6,276 nt of DNA from Chitinophagaceae bacterium (GTDB lineage Bacteria > Bacteroidota > Bacteroidia > Chitinophagales > Chitinophagaceae), in contig JANYEU010000004.1 of assembly GCA_025362915.1 (NCBI GenBank), forward strand, positions 1-6,276, given 5' to 3'. The translations under genes and the position numbers were made by a program. Shown piece by piece: positions 1 through 6,266 of the stretch (position 1 is its first letter; each line of letters starts with the position of its first letter). The notes beneath the pieces were generated by a model. That model was not told the DNA's origin. It made no database searches and saw only the letters and a list, made by a program, of their open reading frames with translations.

Positions 1-1
1 G

Positions 2-142
2 TTTTTAAATCTAAGTGGAATTAAAGCAGAGGTAACAGGTCATGTATTTAAAGTATTGATTGGGCTTGGTATTGTTTTTTCTATGGGCAGTTTTGCTTTG
101 GGAGCATACTTTAATTTTAAGAGCTCGAAAGAAAAGATATAG
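2..142 (+). CDS. 3' end of a small membrane protein (partial, function unknown)
   Basis: The reading frame is open from the window edge to a TAG at 140-142 and gives 46 residues. Residues about 18-37 form one clear hydrophobic transmembrane segment rich in Gly, Ile, Leu and Phe (it includes VLIGLGIVFSMG). A short Lys/Ser/Glu-rich stretch follows before the stop, which by the positive-inside tendency would lie in the cytoplasm. The beginning of the gene is outside the window and I do not recognise a family. The stop falls just where an apparent coiled-coil tail begins in the -1 frame (121-297), so this may be the upstream half of a frameshifted membrane plus coiled-coil protein and not a complete C-terminus. 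The alternative is a genuine short protein ending here. Confidence 0.45.
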   Translation, partial: FLNLSGIKAEVTGHVFKVLIGLGIVFSMGSFALGAYFNFKSSKEKI

Positions 143-297
143 ATATTGCAGTAAAGAGATATGATCAAGCGGTATCAACTTTAATGGAAAATAATAAATC
201 GTTGCAGGAACAATTGAAAACTTATGAAATCAAATTAAAAAATGTTCAAGATAGTTTAAGCAAACAATCAGCGTTAATCAATCAACTTAAAAAGTAA
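121..297 (+). pseudogene. Coiled-coil segment in the -1 frame, likely continuation of the preceding membrane protein
   Basis: After stops in this frame at 112-114 and 118-120, it stays open for 58 codons to a TAA at 295-297. It has no good start at its beginning; the first ATG is at 184, which would leave only 37 residues. The residues are highly charged with a regular 3-4 spacing of Leu, Tyr, Val and Ile (for example SLQEQLKTYEIKLKNVQDSL), a classic heptad coiled coil. Joining it to the transmembrane segment of 2-142 needs one -1 shift near the A-rich stretch at 128-136, giving a plausible membrane-anchored coiled-coil protein. Options are an inactivating one-base deletion, a sequencing error, or real -1 recoding. 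An A-AAG slip is possible at 133-136, but the site is not a full X-XXY-YYZ heptamer. The segment ends four bases before the next gene, so the two are probably cotranscribed. Confidence 0.45.
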
Positions 298-301
298 TTT
301 T

Positions 302-1207
302 ATGAAAGATTGTAAATATGAATTTGAATCTGTTGATGAAATTCAACTCTATATTCTAAATAAACTTTTTGCAGAAGGTGACCTAGTAACAACTAGAGAG
401 CAAAATACACTTGAGATGTGTAATGTGAATTTATGTTTGACTAATCCCCTTAATAGAAATACATATAATCCTGCCAGAAAATGGAAATTACCTTTGGCAA
501 TTGGGGAATTTGCTTGGCATGTATCAGGTTCAAATGGGGTAGATTTTATAACTTATTATGCTAGACAATGGAAAAACTTTTCTTCTGATGGAAAGTTAAT
601 AAGCCAAAGCTGCTATGGCCATAAAATATTTAAAGCGGATGGATATGGAGAAAGTCAATGGGATAGACTTTTAACCCTATTAAAGAAAGATAAGTTTTCT
701 AGGCGAGCAGTTTTAGATGTTTATGATTCGGATAGTGGTATTGATTATTTTGCAAAAGATATAGCTTGTGTTTGTACAGTGCAATTCTTGATACGAAGTG
801 AGAAGTTAGATGCGATTGTTACGATGAGAAGCAATGATTTAATATGGGGGCTGCCTTATGACATTTATCTTTTTACAATGCTACAGGAATTACTTGCTAA
901 CCAATTAAATGTTGAGTTAGGAAAGTACTATCATAACGTGGGTTCTATGCATATTTACGAAAGGCACTTTGATTTAGGGAAGCGTATGATTAATGAAAAA
1001 ATGCCTTCTATTTTAAATGAACCAAAAATGGAGGGTCATAACTTCATCAATGAGTTTCTTAAATATGAAGAGTTAATTAGGCAAAAGGATATCAGTTTTG
1101 ATACAATTTCTTCCCTCGAAATAAATCATTATTGGAAGAACTTACTAACTCAACTAGTGAAATATAGAGTTGAGAGAGGTAATAAGAAGAAATTTGCTCT
1201 CATATAA
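302..1207 (+). CDS. Thymidylate synthase-family protein, probably dCMP-type (hydroxymethylase or methylase)
   Basis: The enzyme transfers a one-carbon unit from methylene-tetrahydrofolate to C5 of a pyrimidine nucleotide in the cytoplasm. Signature elements of the ThyA fold occur in order: phosphate-binding Arg32 (TTREQNT), Glu69 (IGEF), Tyr105-Gly106, the Arg134-Arg135 pair (FSRRAVL), catalytic Cys156 followed by QF at 161-162, Arg176-Ser177 with Asp179 (MRSNDLIWGLPYD), and His217/Tyr219 (MHIYERH). Two positions differ from housekeeping ThyA. Asp187 replaces the Asn (E. coli Asn177) that reads the uracil ring; Asp here is the hallmark of dCMP hydroxymethylases such as T4 gp42, and N229D in L. 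casei enzyme switches preference to dCMP. Val157 replaces the His after the catalytic Cys. The C-terminal 80 residues lack the usual GYDPHP-like region, and the 301-aa length exceeds E. coli ThyA (264). The ATG is four bases after the previous stop. The family call is firm; the substrate is inferred. Confidence 0.87.
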   Translation: MKDCKYEFESVDEIQLYILNKLFAEGDLVTTREQNTLEMCNVNLCLTNPLNRNTYNPARKWKLPLAIGEFAWHVSGSNGVDFITYYARQWKNFSSDGKLISQSCYGHKIFKADGYGESQWDRLLTLLKKDKFSRRAVLDVYDSDSGIDYFAKDIACVCTVQFLIRSEKLDAIVTMRSNDLIWGLPYDIYLFTMLQELLANQLNVELGKYYHNVGSMHIYERHFDLGKRMINEKMPSILNEPKMEGHNFINEFLKYEELIRQKDISFDTISSLEINHYWKNLLTQLVKYRVERGNKKKFALI

Positions 1208-1311
1208 GTTTCATCAACGACATATCTATTCCCCTCTTCATTGTAATACACAAGAAACCTCGTTTCCAATTGGCTACTTGGGCAATAGTACTTTTCATTA
1301 ATCCAGAAGTA
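1150..1311 (-). other. Possible antisense gene remnant (no start codon)
   Basis: On the minus strand, 53 codons stay open between a TAA (1312-1314) and a TGA (1150-1152). The part lying between the genes (about 34 codons) reads like protein, for instance KYYCPSSQLETRFLVYYNEE, but there is no usable start codon and the last third runs antisense to the end of the thymidylate synthase-like gene. It may be a decayed fragment of a gene once located here, or chance. I do not recognise a family. Apart from this I see nothing convincing in the 184-bp gap 1208-1391. Confidence 0.15.
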
Positions 1312-1391
1312 TTAACCTTAAAACGCATTTAACCTTATAACAGCAAATTTTGAAAATTGAAAACCGTAAATTGCACACCTAAAATTTAATT

Positions 1392-3023
1392 ATGACAATA
1401 GGTACTTTTTCTTATCCGATGCCGGTTAATGAACCAACATTTCAATACGCTCCCAATAGTCCGGAAAAAACTGCACTGAAGGAAACGTTGAACACCTTAA
1501 AACATGCCCCCGTAAATATTCCGATGTATATAGGTGGTGAAGAAGTGTTTACAGATAAAAAGATTGCCATAAACCCTCCTTACGAAAAAGAATTTCTGCT
1601 GGGGCATTTTAGCGAAGGGGAAGAAAAGCATGTGCAGCAAGCCATTGATGCGGCTTTGGCTGCCAAGAAAAGCTGGGAGGACATGAGTTGGGAGAATAGG
1701 GCGCATATCTTTCTGAAAGCTGCTGATTTATTGTCAACGAAATATCGCTATCATATTGTAGCCACAACAATGCTTGGACAAGGCAAGAATGTATATCAGG
1801 CCGAAATTGATGCTGCCTGTGAGTTGATTGACTTTCTTCGGTTTAATGTACATTTTCTAGGCGAGATCTACAAACAGCAACCCATTTCATCGCCCGGCAT
1901 GAACAATAGGGTTGAATGGAGGCCACTGGAAGGATTTGTATTGGCGGTGAGCCCGTTTAATTTTACAGCAATTGGTGCCAATCTGTGTGCTAGTGCCGCA
2001 TTGTGTGGCAATGTGGTGGTTTGGAAACCTGCCTATACGCAAATTTATTCTGCCAATATATTCATGAAAGTATTGAAGGAGGCTGGTTTGCCAGATGGTG
2101 TGATAAACCTTATATATGTGGATGGGGCTGTTTTGGGGAAGGTATGTTTTTCTCATCGCGATTTTGCAGGCATACATTTTACCGGTAGTACAGGCGTGTT
2201 CAATACCATGTGGAAGAGCATTGGGGAAAATATTGATAAATACAAAAGTTATCCAAGGATAGTGGGCGAAACTGGAGGAAAGGACTTTGTGGTGATACAC
2301 GAAAGTGCCGATGTTGATGTGGCAGTAACTGCATTGATACGTGGAGCTTTTGAGTTTCAAGGGCAAAAATGTAGTGCGGCCTCCAGGGCTTACCTGCCAA
2401 GTAATATTGCTAATGCGATAAAAGAAAAACTGGTAGCAACTTTGGCAACCATTAAAATGGGTTCGCCGGAAGATTTCAGCAACTTTGTTAATGCTGTGAT
2501 TGATGAGCGTGCTTTTGACAAGATTTCTGGATATATAGAAACCGCGAAGAATGACCCTTCTGTAAAGATAATTTCTGGCGGCAAATATGATAAAAGTATT
2601 GGGTATTTTATAGAGCCAACCGTGATAGAAACCACCGATGCCAAATATAGAACCATGTGCGAGGAAATATTTGGGCCAGTATTGACCATATATGTTTATG
2701 ATGCAGCGGCTTTTGAGGAGACATTGACTATTGTGGATTCGACATCGCCGTATGCCCTAACTGGTGCTATCATTGCTCAAGATAGACGTGCTGTGCAACT
2801 TGCTACCAATAAATTGAGAAACTCTGCAGGCAACTTTTATGTAAATGATAAACCAACCGGGGCAGTGGTAGGTCAACAACCATTTGGAGGTGCAAGGGGA
2901 AGTGGTACAAACGACAAGGCAGGAAGTATGATTAATCTATATCGTTGGTTGAGTGCAAGGACAATAAAAGAAGTATATGTTCCTTTTATTGATTATAAAT
3001 ATCCATTCTTACAAGAAAGCTAG
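1392..3023 (+). CDS. pruA: L-glutamate gamma-semialdehyde dehydrogenase (1-pyrroline-5-carboxylate dehydrogenase)
   Basis: This enzyme oxidises glutamate semialdehyde, the open form of pyrroline-5-carboxylate, to glutamate with NAD+; it is the second step of proline breakdown, and also receives ornithine-derived P5C. The 543-residue protein is a full-length aldehyde dehydrogenase of the long ALDH4 type (human ALDH4A1 is about 560 aa), not the PutA-fused form. Visible elements are: the oxyanion Asn190 (VSPFNF), cofactor-binding Lys212 (WKPA), the Rossmann turn FTGSTG at 263-268, general base Glu293 (GETGGKD), catalytic Cys327 (FQGQKCSAAS), Glu425 in EEIFGPV, and the carboxylate-anchoring loop GGARGSGTNDKAG at 499-511, which separates this subfamily from other aldehyde dehydrogenases. 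No truncation or missing catalytic residue is seen. The start codon lies in an A/T-rich leader with no Shine-Dalgarno, as usual in Bacteroidota. No proline dehydrogenase gene is adjacent, so it appears monocistronic, ending at the hairpin at 3038-3079. Confidence 0.95.
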   Translation: MTIGTFSYPMPVNEPTFQYAPNSPEKTALKETLNTLKHAPVNIPMYIGGEEVFTDKKIAINPPYEKEFLLGHFSEGEEKHVQQAIDAALAAKKSWEDMSWENRAHIFLKAADLLSTKYRYHIVATTMLGQGKNVYQAEIDAACELIDFLRFNVHFLGEIYKQQPISSPGMNNRVEWRPLEGFVLAVSPFNFTAIGANLCASAALCGNVVVWKPAYTQIYSANIFMKVLKEAGLPDGVINLIYVDGAVLGKVCFSHRDFAGIHFTGSTGVFNTMWKSIGENIDKYKSYPRIVGETGGKDFVVIHESADVDVAVTALIRGAFEFQGQKCSAASRAYLPSNIANAIKEKLVATLATIKMGSPEDFSNFVNAVIDERAFDKISGYIETAKNDPSVKIISGGKYDKSIGYFIEPTVIETTDAKYRTMCEEIFGPVLTIYVYDAAAFEETLTIVDSTSPYALTGAIIAQDRRAVQLATNKLRNSAGNFYVNDKPTGAVVGQQPFGGARGSGTNDKAGSMINLYRWLSARTIKEVYVPFIDYKYPFLQES

Positions 3024-3037
3024 TACAAGATAAGAAG

Positions 3038-3079
3038 AAGTAACGAACCTAAAGAGCATTGTTTTTAGGTTCGTTACTT
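3038..3079. terminator. Bidirectional hairpin terminator between convergent genes
   Basis: A perfect 16-bp inverted repeat, AAGTAACGAACCTAAA at 3038-3053 with its complement at 3064-3079, encloses a 10-base loop. It starts 15 bases after the pruA stop and contains the last codons and the TAG (3049-3051) of the minus-strand transferase gene. The stem is only moderately GC-rich. Flanking U tracts are weak: the minus-strand exit reads CTTCTTCTTATCTT, and the plus-strand exit has no clean U run. A role as shared terminator or mRNA 3' stabiliser is inferred from position and stem length. Confidence 0.75.
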
Positions 3080-4170
3080 ACTGCTTTTACAACGTGAATA
3101 TCTGTCCTTACAACGGCAAACTTCTTGGTTTGCGGTTGTAACTTCGTCAATAAAAAAACACTTGGAAAGAAAATAGCCGCTTGAATAAATATAACAGGTG
3201 TACATCCTAATGGAAGTGCGAAATAAGTGATTACTATAAACACTGCCGCTACAGAAACCAATGTAAATAATATTTGTTTATGATTAAAACCCCTGTCCAA
3301 TAATAAATGGTGGAGATGCTTTCTGTCTGGAAAGAACGGAGAATGACCATGCAATATCCTGATGCCAAATACGCGAAGTGTATCCAATAATGGTACCGCA
3401 AGTATTCCAAAAGCCATTGCCGGTGGGGCTAATTTTATATTTGGGAGTATTGATATGGTAGAGGTGGCGGCAGTCTCAATAAAATGAATGGCCAGAATAG
3501 CATTTATCAATCCTACCAACATGGAACCTGTATCTCCCATGAAAATTTTAGCGGGAGAATAATTGTATATCAAGAATGCAAAAAGACTGGCAGGAAAAAC
3601 AAAGCCAATCAACGCATAAAACATATCACCATTTAGGTAAAAGAATGTTCCAAAAACAGAACAGGTAAGAATACCCAATGAACCCGCCAATCCATCAATG
3701 CCGTCTATTAAATTGAAAGCATTCATTATTACGATGATTGTCATCAGCGTAAGCATATAACTAAATGAATTTATTATGTAGCTGACACCTAAAAAGCCAT
3801 AGAGGTTACTGATGGCCAGATTTGCCTTGAAAATGAGTATGATAGAAACAATCAATTGACCCAATATTTTCTTCATGGGGCGCAGTTTCAAGATATCATC
3901 CTTAATTCCGTAGAAGAACACCACCAAGAAAGAAGCGTAGAAATATTGTAATTGACTTGCAATGGCAGGAATACTTTGGGTGAGCAACAATCCCATCATG
4001 AAGCCAATAAATATACCGAGCCCGCCAAGAGAGGGTATCGGTTTTTTATGCACCTTACGCTCATCGGGTATATCAAAAAGCTTCACCTGATCGGCAAGCT
4101 GAATGATGATTGGCATTGCGTAAAAGCTTATTATGAAAGCTATGATTACTCCTATAATTATGTTTCCCAT
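3049..4170 (-). CDS. wecA: Undecaprenyl-phosphate HexNAc-1-phosphate transferase, MraY/WecA/TagO family
   Basis: An integral membrane enzyme that moves a HexNAc-1-phosphate, typically GlcNAc-1-P, from its UDP-sugar to undecaprenyl phosphate on the cytoplasmic face, starting a lipid-linked glycan (O-antigen, capsule or other envelope polymer). With the start at 4170 the protein has 373 residues and about ten or eleven hydrophobic segments. Family motifs are intact: DIPDERKVHKKPIPSLGG at 33-50, the Asp91-Asp92 pair (YGIKDD), NAFNLIDGIDGLAG at 150-163, MGDTGS with Asp213, and the WecA-type cytoplasmic loop PDRKHLHH with His285, His287 and His288. MraY is unlikely because the His loop and the early motif are of WecA/TagO type. 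The frame stays open to an ATG at 4362, but those 64 extra residues lack family resemblance; MGNIIIGVIIAF begins at 4170 just where family members begin. A polar 30-residue tail ends the protein. It converges on pruA and diverges from the asnB-like gene. The exact sugar cannot be read from the sequence. Confidence 0.88.
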   Translation of the reverse strand: MGNIIIGVIIAFIISFYAMPIIIQLADQVKLFDIPDERKVHKKPIPSLGGLGIFIGFMMGLLLTQSIPAIASQLQYFYASFLVVFFYGIKDDILKLRPMKKILGQLIVSIILIFKANLAISNLYGFLGVSYIINSFSYMLTLMTIIVIMNAFNLIDGIDGLAGSLGILTCSVFGTFFYLNGDMFYALIGFVFPASLFAFLIYNYSPAKIFMGDTGSMLVGLINAILAIHFIETAATSTISILPNIKLAPPAMAFGILAVPLLDTLRVFGIRILHGHSPFFPDRKHLHHLLLDRGFNHKQILFTLVSVAAVFIVITYFALPLGCTPVIFIQAAIFFPSVFLLTKLQPQTKKFAVVRTDIHVVKAVSNEPKNNAL

Positions 4171-4391
4171 AAATTTATTTTTTGTTTCCCCATGGCAAGT
4201 ACTAAAAAGTGGGGATTCAATCGCGGTGTGAAAATAGATATTTTTATTAAAATAAAAGAATCTAATAACCTCATTACTAAATACGCATACTATTCGTGCA
4301 ATTAAAACCATTAAAAGATGTTGTCTTATACTATTTTTACCCTCTTTAAACAACAGACTCATAGTCTCATTTCTAATTGATAAAAGTCTTT
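4171..4391. promoter_or_regulatory. Shared divergent intergenic region
   Basis: After correcting both starts, 221 A/T-rich bases separate the minus-strand transferase from the plus-strand asnB-like gene and must hold the promoters of both if each is a first gene. I found no convincing pair of Bacteroidota promoter boxes (TTG about 20 bases upstream of TAnnTTTG). The best -7-like string on the plus strand is TATTTTTA at 4332-4339, without a properly spaced -33 box. The only other visible structure is the short inverted repeat at 4355-4367. Confidence 0.5.
4355..4367. promoter_or_regulatory. Short hyphenated palindrome upstream of the asnB-like gene
   Basis: AGACT-CAT-AGTCT is a perfect 5-bp inverted repeat around a 3-base centre, located 24 bases before the ATG at 4392. 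The position would suit an operator or a small leader hairpin, but a repeat this short can easily occur by chance, and no second copy was noticed in the window. Confidence 0.2.
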
Positions 4392-6266
4392 ATGTGTGGC
4401 ATAGCAGGAATTATTTCTCCATACTCATCCTTGGTTCAGACTCAAAAGGTAGAGCGAATGATGGATGCCTTACACCATCGTGGACCGGACGGAGAAGGGA
4501 AATGGATTAATGATGAACATACGATTTGTTTAGGCCATAAACGCTTGGCAATTATTGATAGAAGTGATGCTGGCAACCAACCTTTTCACTATCTGCATTA
4601 TACACTTGTATTCAACGGGGAAATTTATAATTACATAGAAATAAAGGATACCCTTCAAAAACAAGGATACACTTTTAGAACCGATAGTGACAGTGAGGTA
4701 ATACCTGCGGCATTTGATTTTTGGGGAAAAGACTGCCTACATCAGTTTGATGGCATGTTTGCTTTTGCATTATATGATGGAAAGAATAAGGAATTGTGGA
4801 TTGCGAGGGATAGATTCGGGGAGAAACCTCTTTATTATCATACAATCTATAAACAGCGGGGACAATTTGAACAATTTCTATTTGCAAGCGAAATGAAGGC
4901 GCTTTGGGCAATTGGCGTCCCAAAAGAATTAAATGGAACAATGATGCTGAATTATATTTCGCTCGGTTATACCCAGAACCCCATCAAACAAACACAAACC
5001 TTTTATAGCAATATACTCTCATTATCAGCAGGTCATCATTTATCTATACAGCCAGATAAAGGAAGGGTGCAAATGAAAAAATGGTACAAATTAAATGAAT
5101 CGGGAATCGGGAATCGGGAGTCGGAAGTAAGTGATGGTGTATTGATTAAACAATTCTCTGATTTATTCTCTACCTCAGTAAAACGAAGATTACGAAGTGA
5201 TGTTTCTTTGGGTACATCCTTAAGTGGTGGCTTGGATAGTAGTAGCATTGTAGCAAGTCTATTTGACAATGATACTGACTCTTTACAAACCTTTTCTGCG
5301 GTATTTCCTGAGTTTGCGCAAGATGAAAGCCGTTATATAAAGGAGATTCAAACGCATTATAAGGACAAGGATTTTGACAGTCATTACATTACGCCTACTG
5401 CTGATGACTGTGTAAAATATTGGGATAAATTAATGTTTCATCAAGAAGAACCCATTCAAAGTAGCAGTGTGTTGACCCAGTTTATGGTGTATCAACTGGC
5501 AAAAGAAAAGGACGTAACTGTATTGTTGGATGGTCAAGGGGCAGATGAAGTGCTTGGCGGATATAAAAAATATATTCCCTGGTTTTTGCAAAATAAATTT
5601 TTATCAGGCTACGCAGATTTTGTAAAAGAAAAGCATTTATTAAAAGAGAATGATTTTCTGGATAAATGGGATATTAGAAATTATGCAGCTGCTTATTTCC
5701 CAGAGAAAACAGCGAAGCAATTGCAACTAAAGGCTATCTCACAGCAAAAGAATCATCCCTTTATCGAAAGAGATTTTTATAATAAATACCATAATGACGA
5801 TACCCTTCAAAAGCCTATTGTGAAATCTTTGGAGGATATTCTGTACTATAACACATTCACTTTTGGTTTGCAAGAACTATTGCGGTATGCTGATAGGAAC
5901 TCAATGGCGCACAGTACAGAAGTTAGATTACCTTTTTTAAATCATCAATTGGTTGAATTTATTTTTTCTCTTCCAACCTCTCTAAAAATAAGAGATGGAT
6001 ATACCAAGTGGATATTGAGAAAAAGTATTGAGGATAAACTACCAGCTAATATTGTTTGGCGAAAAGGAAAGATAGGTTATGAACCACCACAAGAACAATG
6101 GATGAAGCAGCCCGCCATCATAGAAATGATACATGAAAGCAGGAAGAAATTAATTTCTAAAAATATACTTAACCCAAAAATCTTAAATGTTCCTGCTCAA
6201 GCCAAATCTGCCCACGCATCAGATAATTACGATTGGAGATATTTAAGTGCCGCAGCTATACTATAA
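4392..6266 (+). CDS. asnB: Asparagine synthetase (glutamine-hydrolysing) or AsnB-type sugar amidotransferase
   Basis: A cytoplasmic two-domain enzyme that releases ammonia from glutamine and uses ATP to adenylate a carboxylate before amidation, classically aspartate to asparagine. The start at 4392 is chosen because it puts the obligatory Cys at residue 2 (MCGIAGI) for the class II glutaminase; a TTG at 4377 would bury it. The glutaminase half shows Arg51 (GHKRLAIID), NGEIYN at 75-80, Asp100 region (TDSDSEVI) and ARDRFGEKPLYY at 138-149. The synthetase half shows the PP-loop SLSGGLDSSS at 276-285, LLDGQGADEVLGGY at 378-391, RYADRNSMAHSTEVRLPFLNH at 498-518 (Asp501, Arg502, Glu510) and KGKIGYEPP at 558-566. 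The 624-aa length and that last motif resemble the longer AsnB homologues common in surface-polysaccharide clusters, so the true acceptor could be a sugar uronate. The WecA-like gene next door agrees with this. The linker carries a heptanucleotide repeat (5097-5124). Enzyme family is firm; the acceptor is not. Confidence 0.92.
   Translation: MCGIAGIISPYSSLVQTQKVERMMDALHHRGPDGEGKWINDEHTICLGHKRLAIIDRSDAGNQPFHYLHYTLVFNGEIYNYIEIKDTLQKQGYTFRTDSDSEVIPAAFDFWGKDCLHQFDGMFAFALYDGKNKELWIARDRFGEKPLYYHTIYKQRGQFEQFLFASEMKALWAIGVPKELNGTMMLNYISLGYTQNPIKQTQTFYSNILSLSAGHHLSIQPDKGRVQMKKWYKLNESGIGNRESEVSDGVLIKQFSDLFSTSVKRRLRSDVSLGTSLSGGLDSSSIVASLFDNDTDSLQTFSAVFPEFAQDESRYIKEIQTHYKDKDFDSHYITPTADDCVKYWDKLMFHQEEPIQSSSVLTQFMVYQLAKEKDVTVLLDGQGADEVLGGYKKYIPWFLQNKFLSGYADFVKEKHLLKENDFLDKWDIRNYAAAYFPEKTAKQLQLKAISQQKNHPFIERDFYNKYHNDDTLQKPIVKSLEDILYYNTFTFGLQELLRYADRNSMAHSTEVRLPFLNHQLVEFIFSLPTSLKIRDGYTKWILRKSIEDKLPANIVWRKGKIGYEPPQEQWMKQPAIIEMIHESRKKLISKNILNPKILNVPAQAKSAHASDNYDWRYLSAAAIL
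5097..5124 (+). repeat. Four tandem heptanucleotides (GAATCGG) inside the asnB-like gene
   Basis: Three exact GAATCGG units (5097-5103, 5104-5110, 5111-5117) are followed by one unit with a single change, GAGTCGG (5118-5124). The run encodes roughly ESGIGNRESE at residues 236-245, in the linker between glutaminase and synthetase domains, a place tolerant of extra residues. The unit length is not a multiple of three, so gain or loss of one copy would shift the frame and remove the synthetase domain, whereas three copies would be neutral. Confidence 0.85.

Noticed and set aside
1321..1391. Promoter boxes for pruA, such as TAAATTGC at 1367-1374 with a TTG at 1350-1352
   Set aside because: The -7-like box has two mismatches in the conserved TTTG and the spacing of 14 bases is too short for the Bacteroidota consensus; the AATTTT-G-AAAATT repeat here is low-complexity A/T sequence.
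1887..2400. Long antisense open frames within pruA
   Set aside because: They lie wholly opposite a well-conserved gene, have no recognisable motifs or starts, and their length follows from the codon use of pruA.
3952..4305. Plus-strand open frame of 117 codons opposite the transferase start
   Set aside because: It is antisense to the conserved N-terminal motifs of the transferase and its upstream region, and the translation shows no domain.
4171..4362. N-terminal extension of the transferase up to an ATG at 4362
   Set aside because: The 64 added residues do not resemble the family and contain no motif; the family's usual beginning (MGNIIIGV) starts at 4170, and the longer form would leave only 29 bases before the asnB-like start.
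4377..4391. TTG start adding five residues to the asnB-like protein
   Set aside because: Class II glutamine amidotransferases need the catalytic Cys at position 2, exposed after Met removal; the ATG at 4392 gives exactly that.
5102..5124. G-quadruplex in the heptanucleotide repeat
   Set aside because: There are only three GGG runs plus one GG, so the standard four-run pattern is not met.
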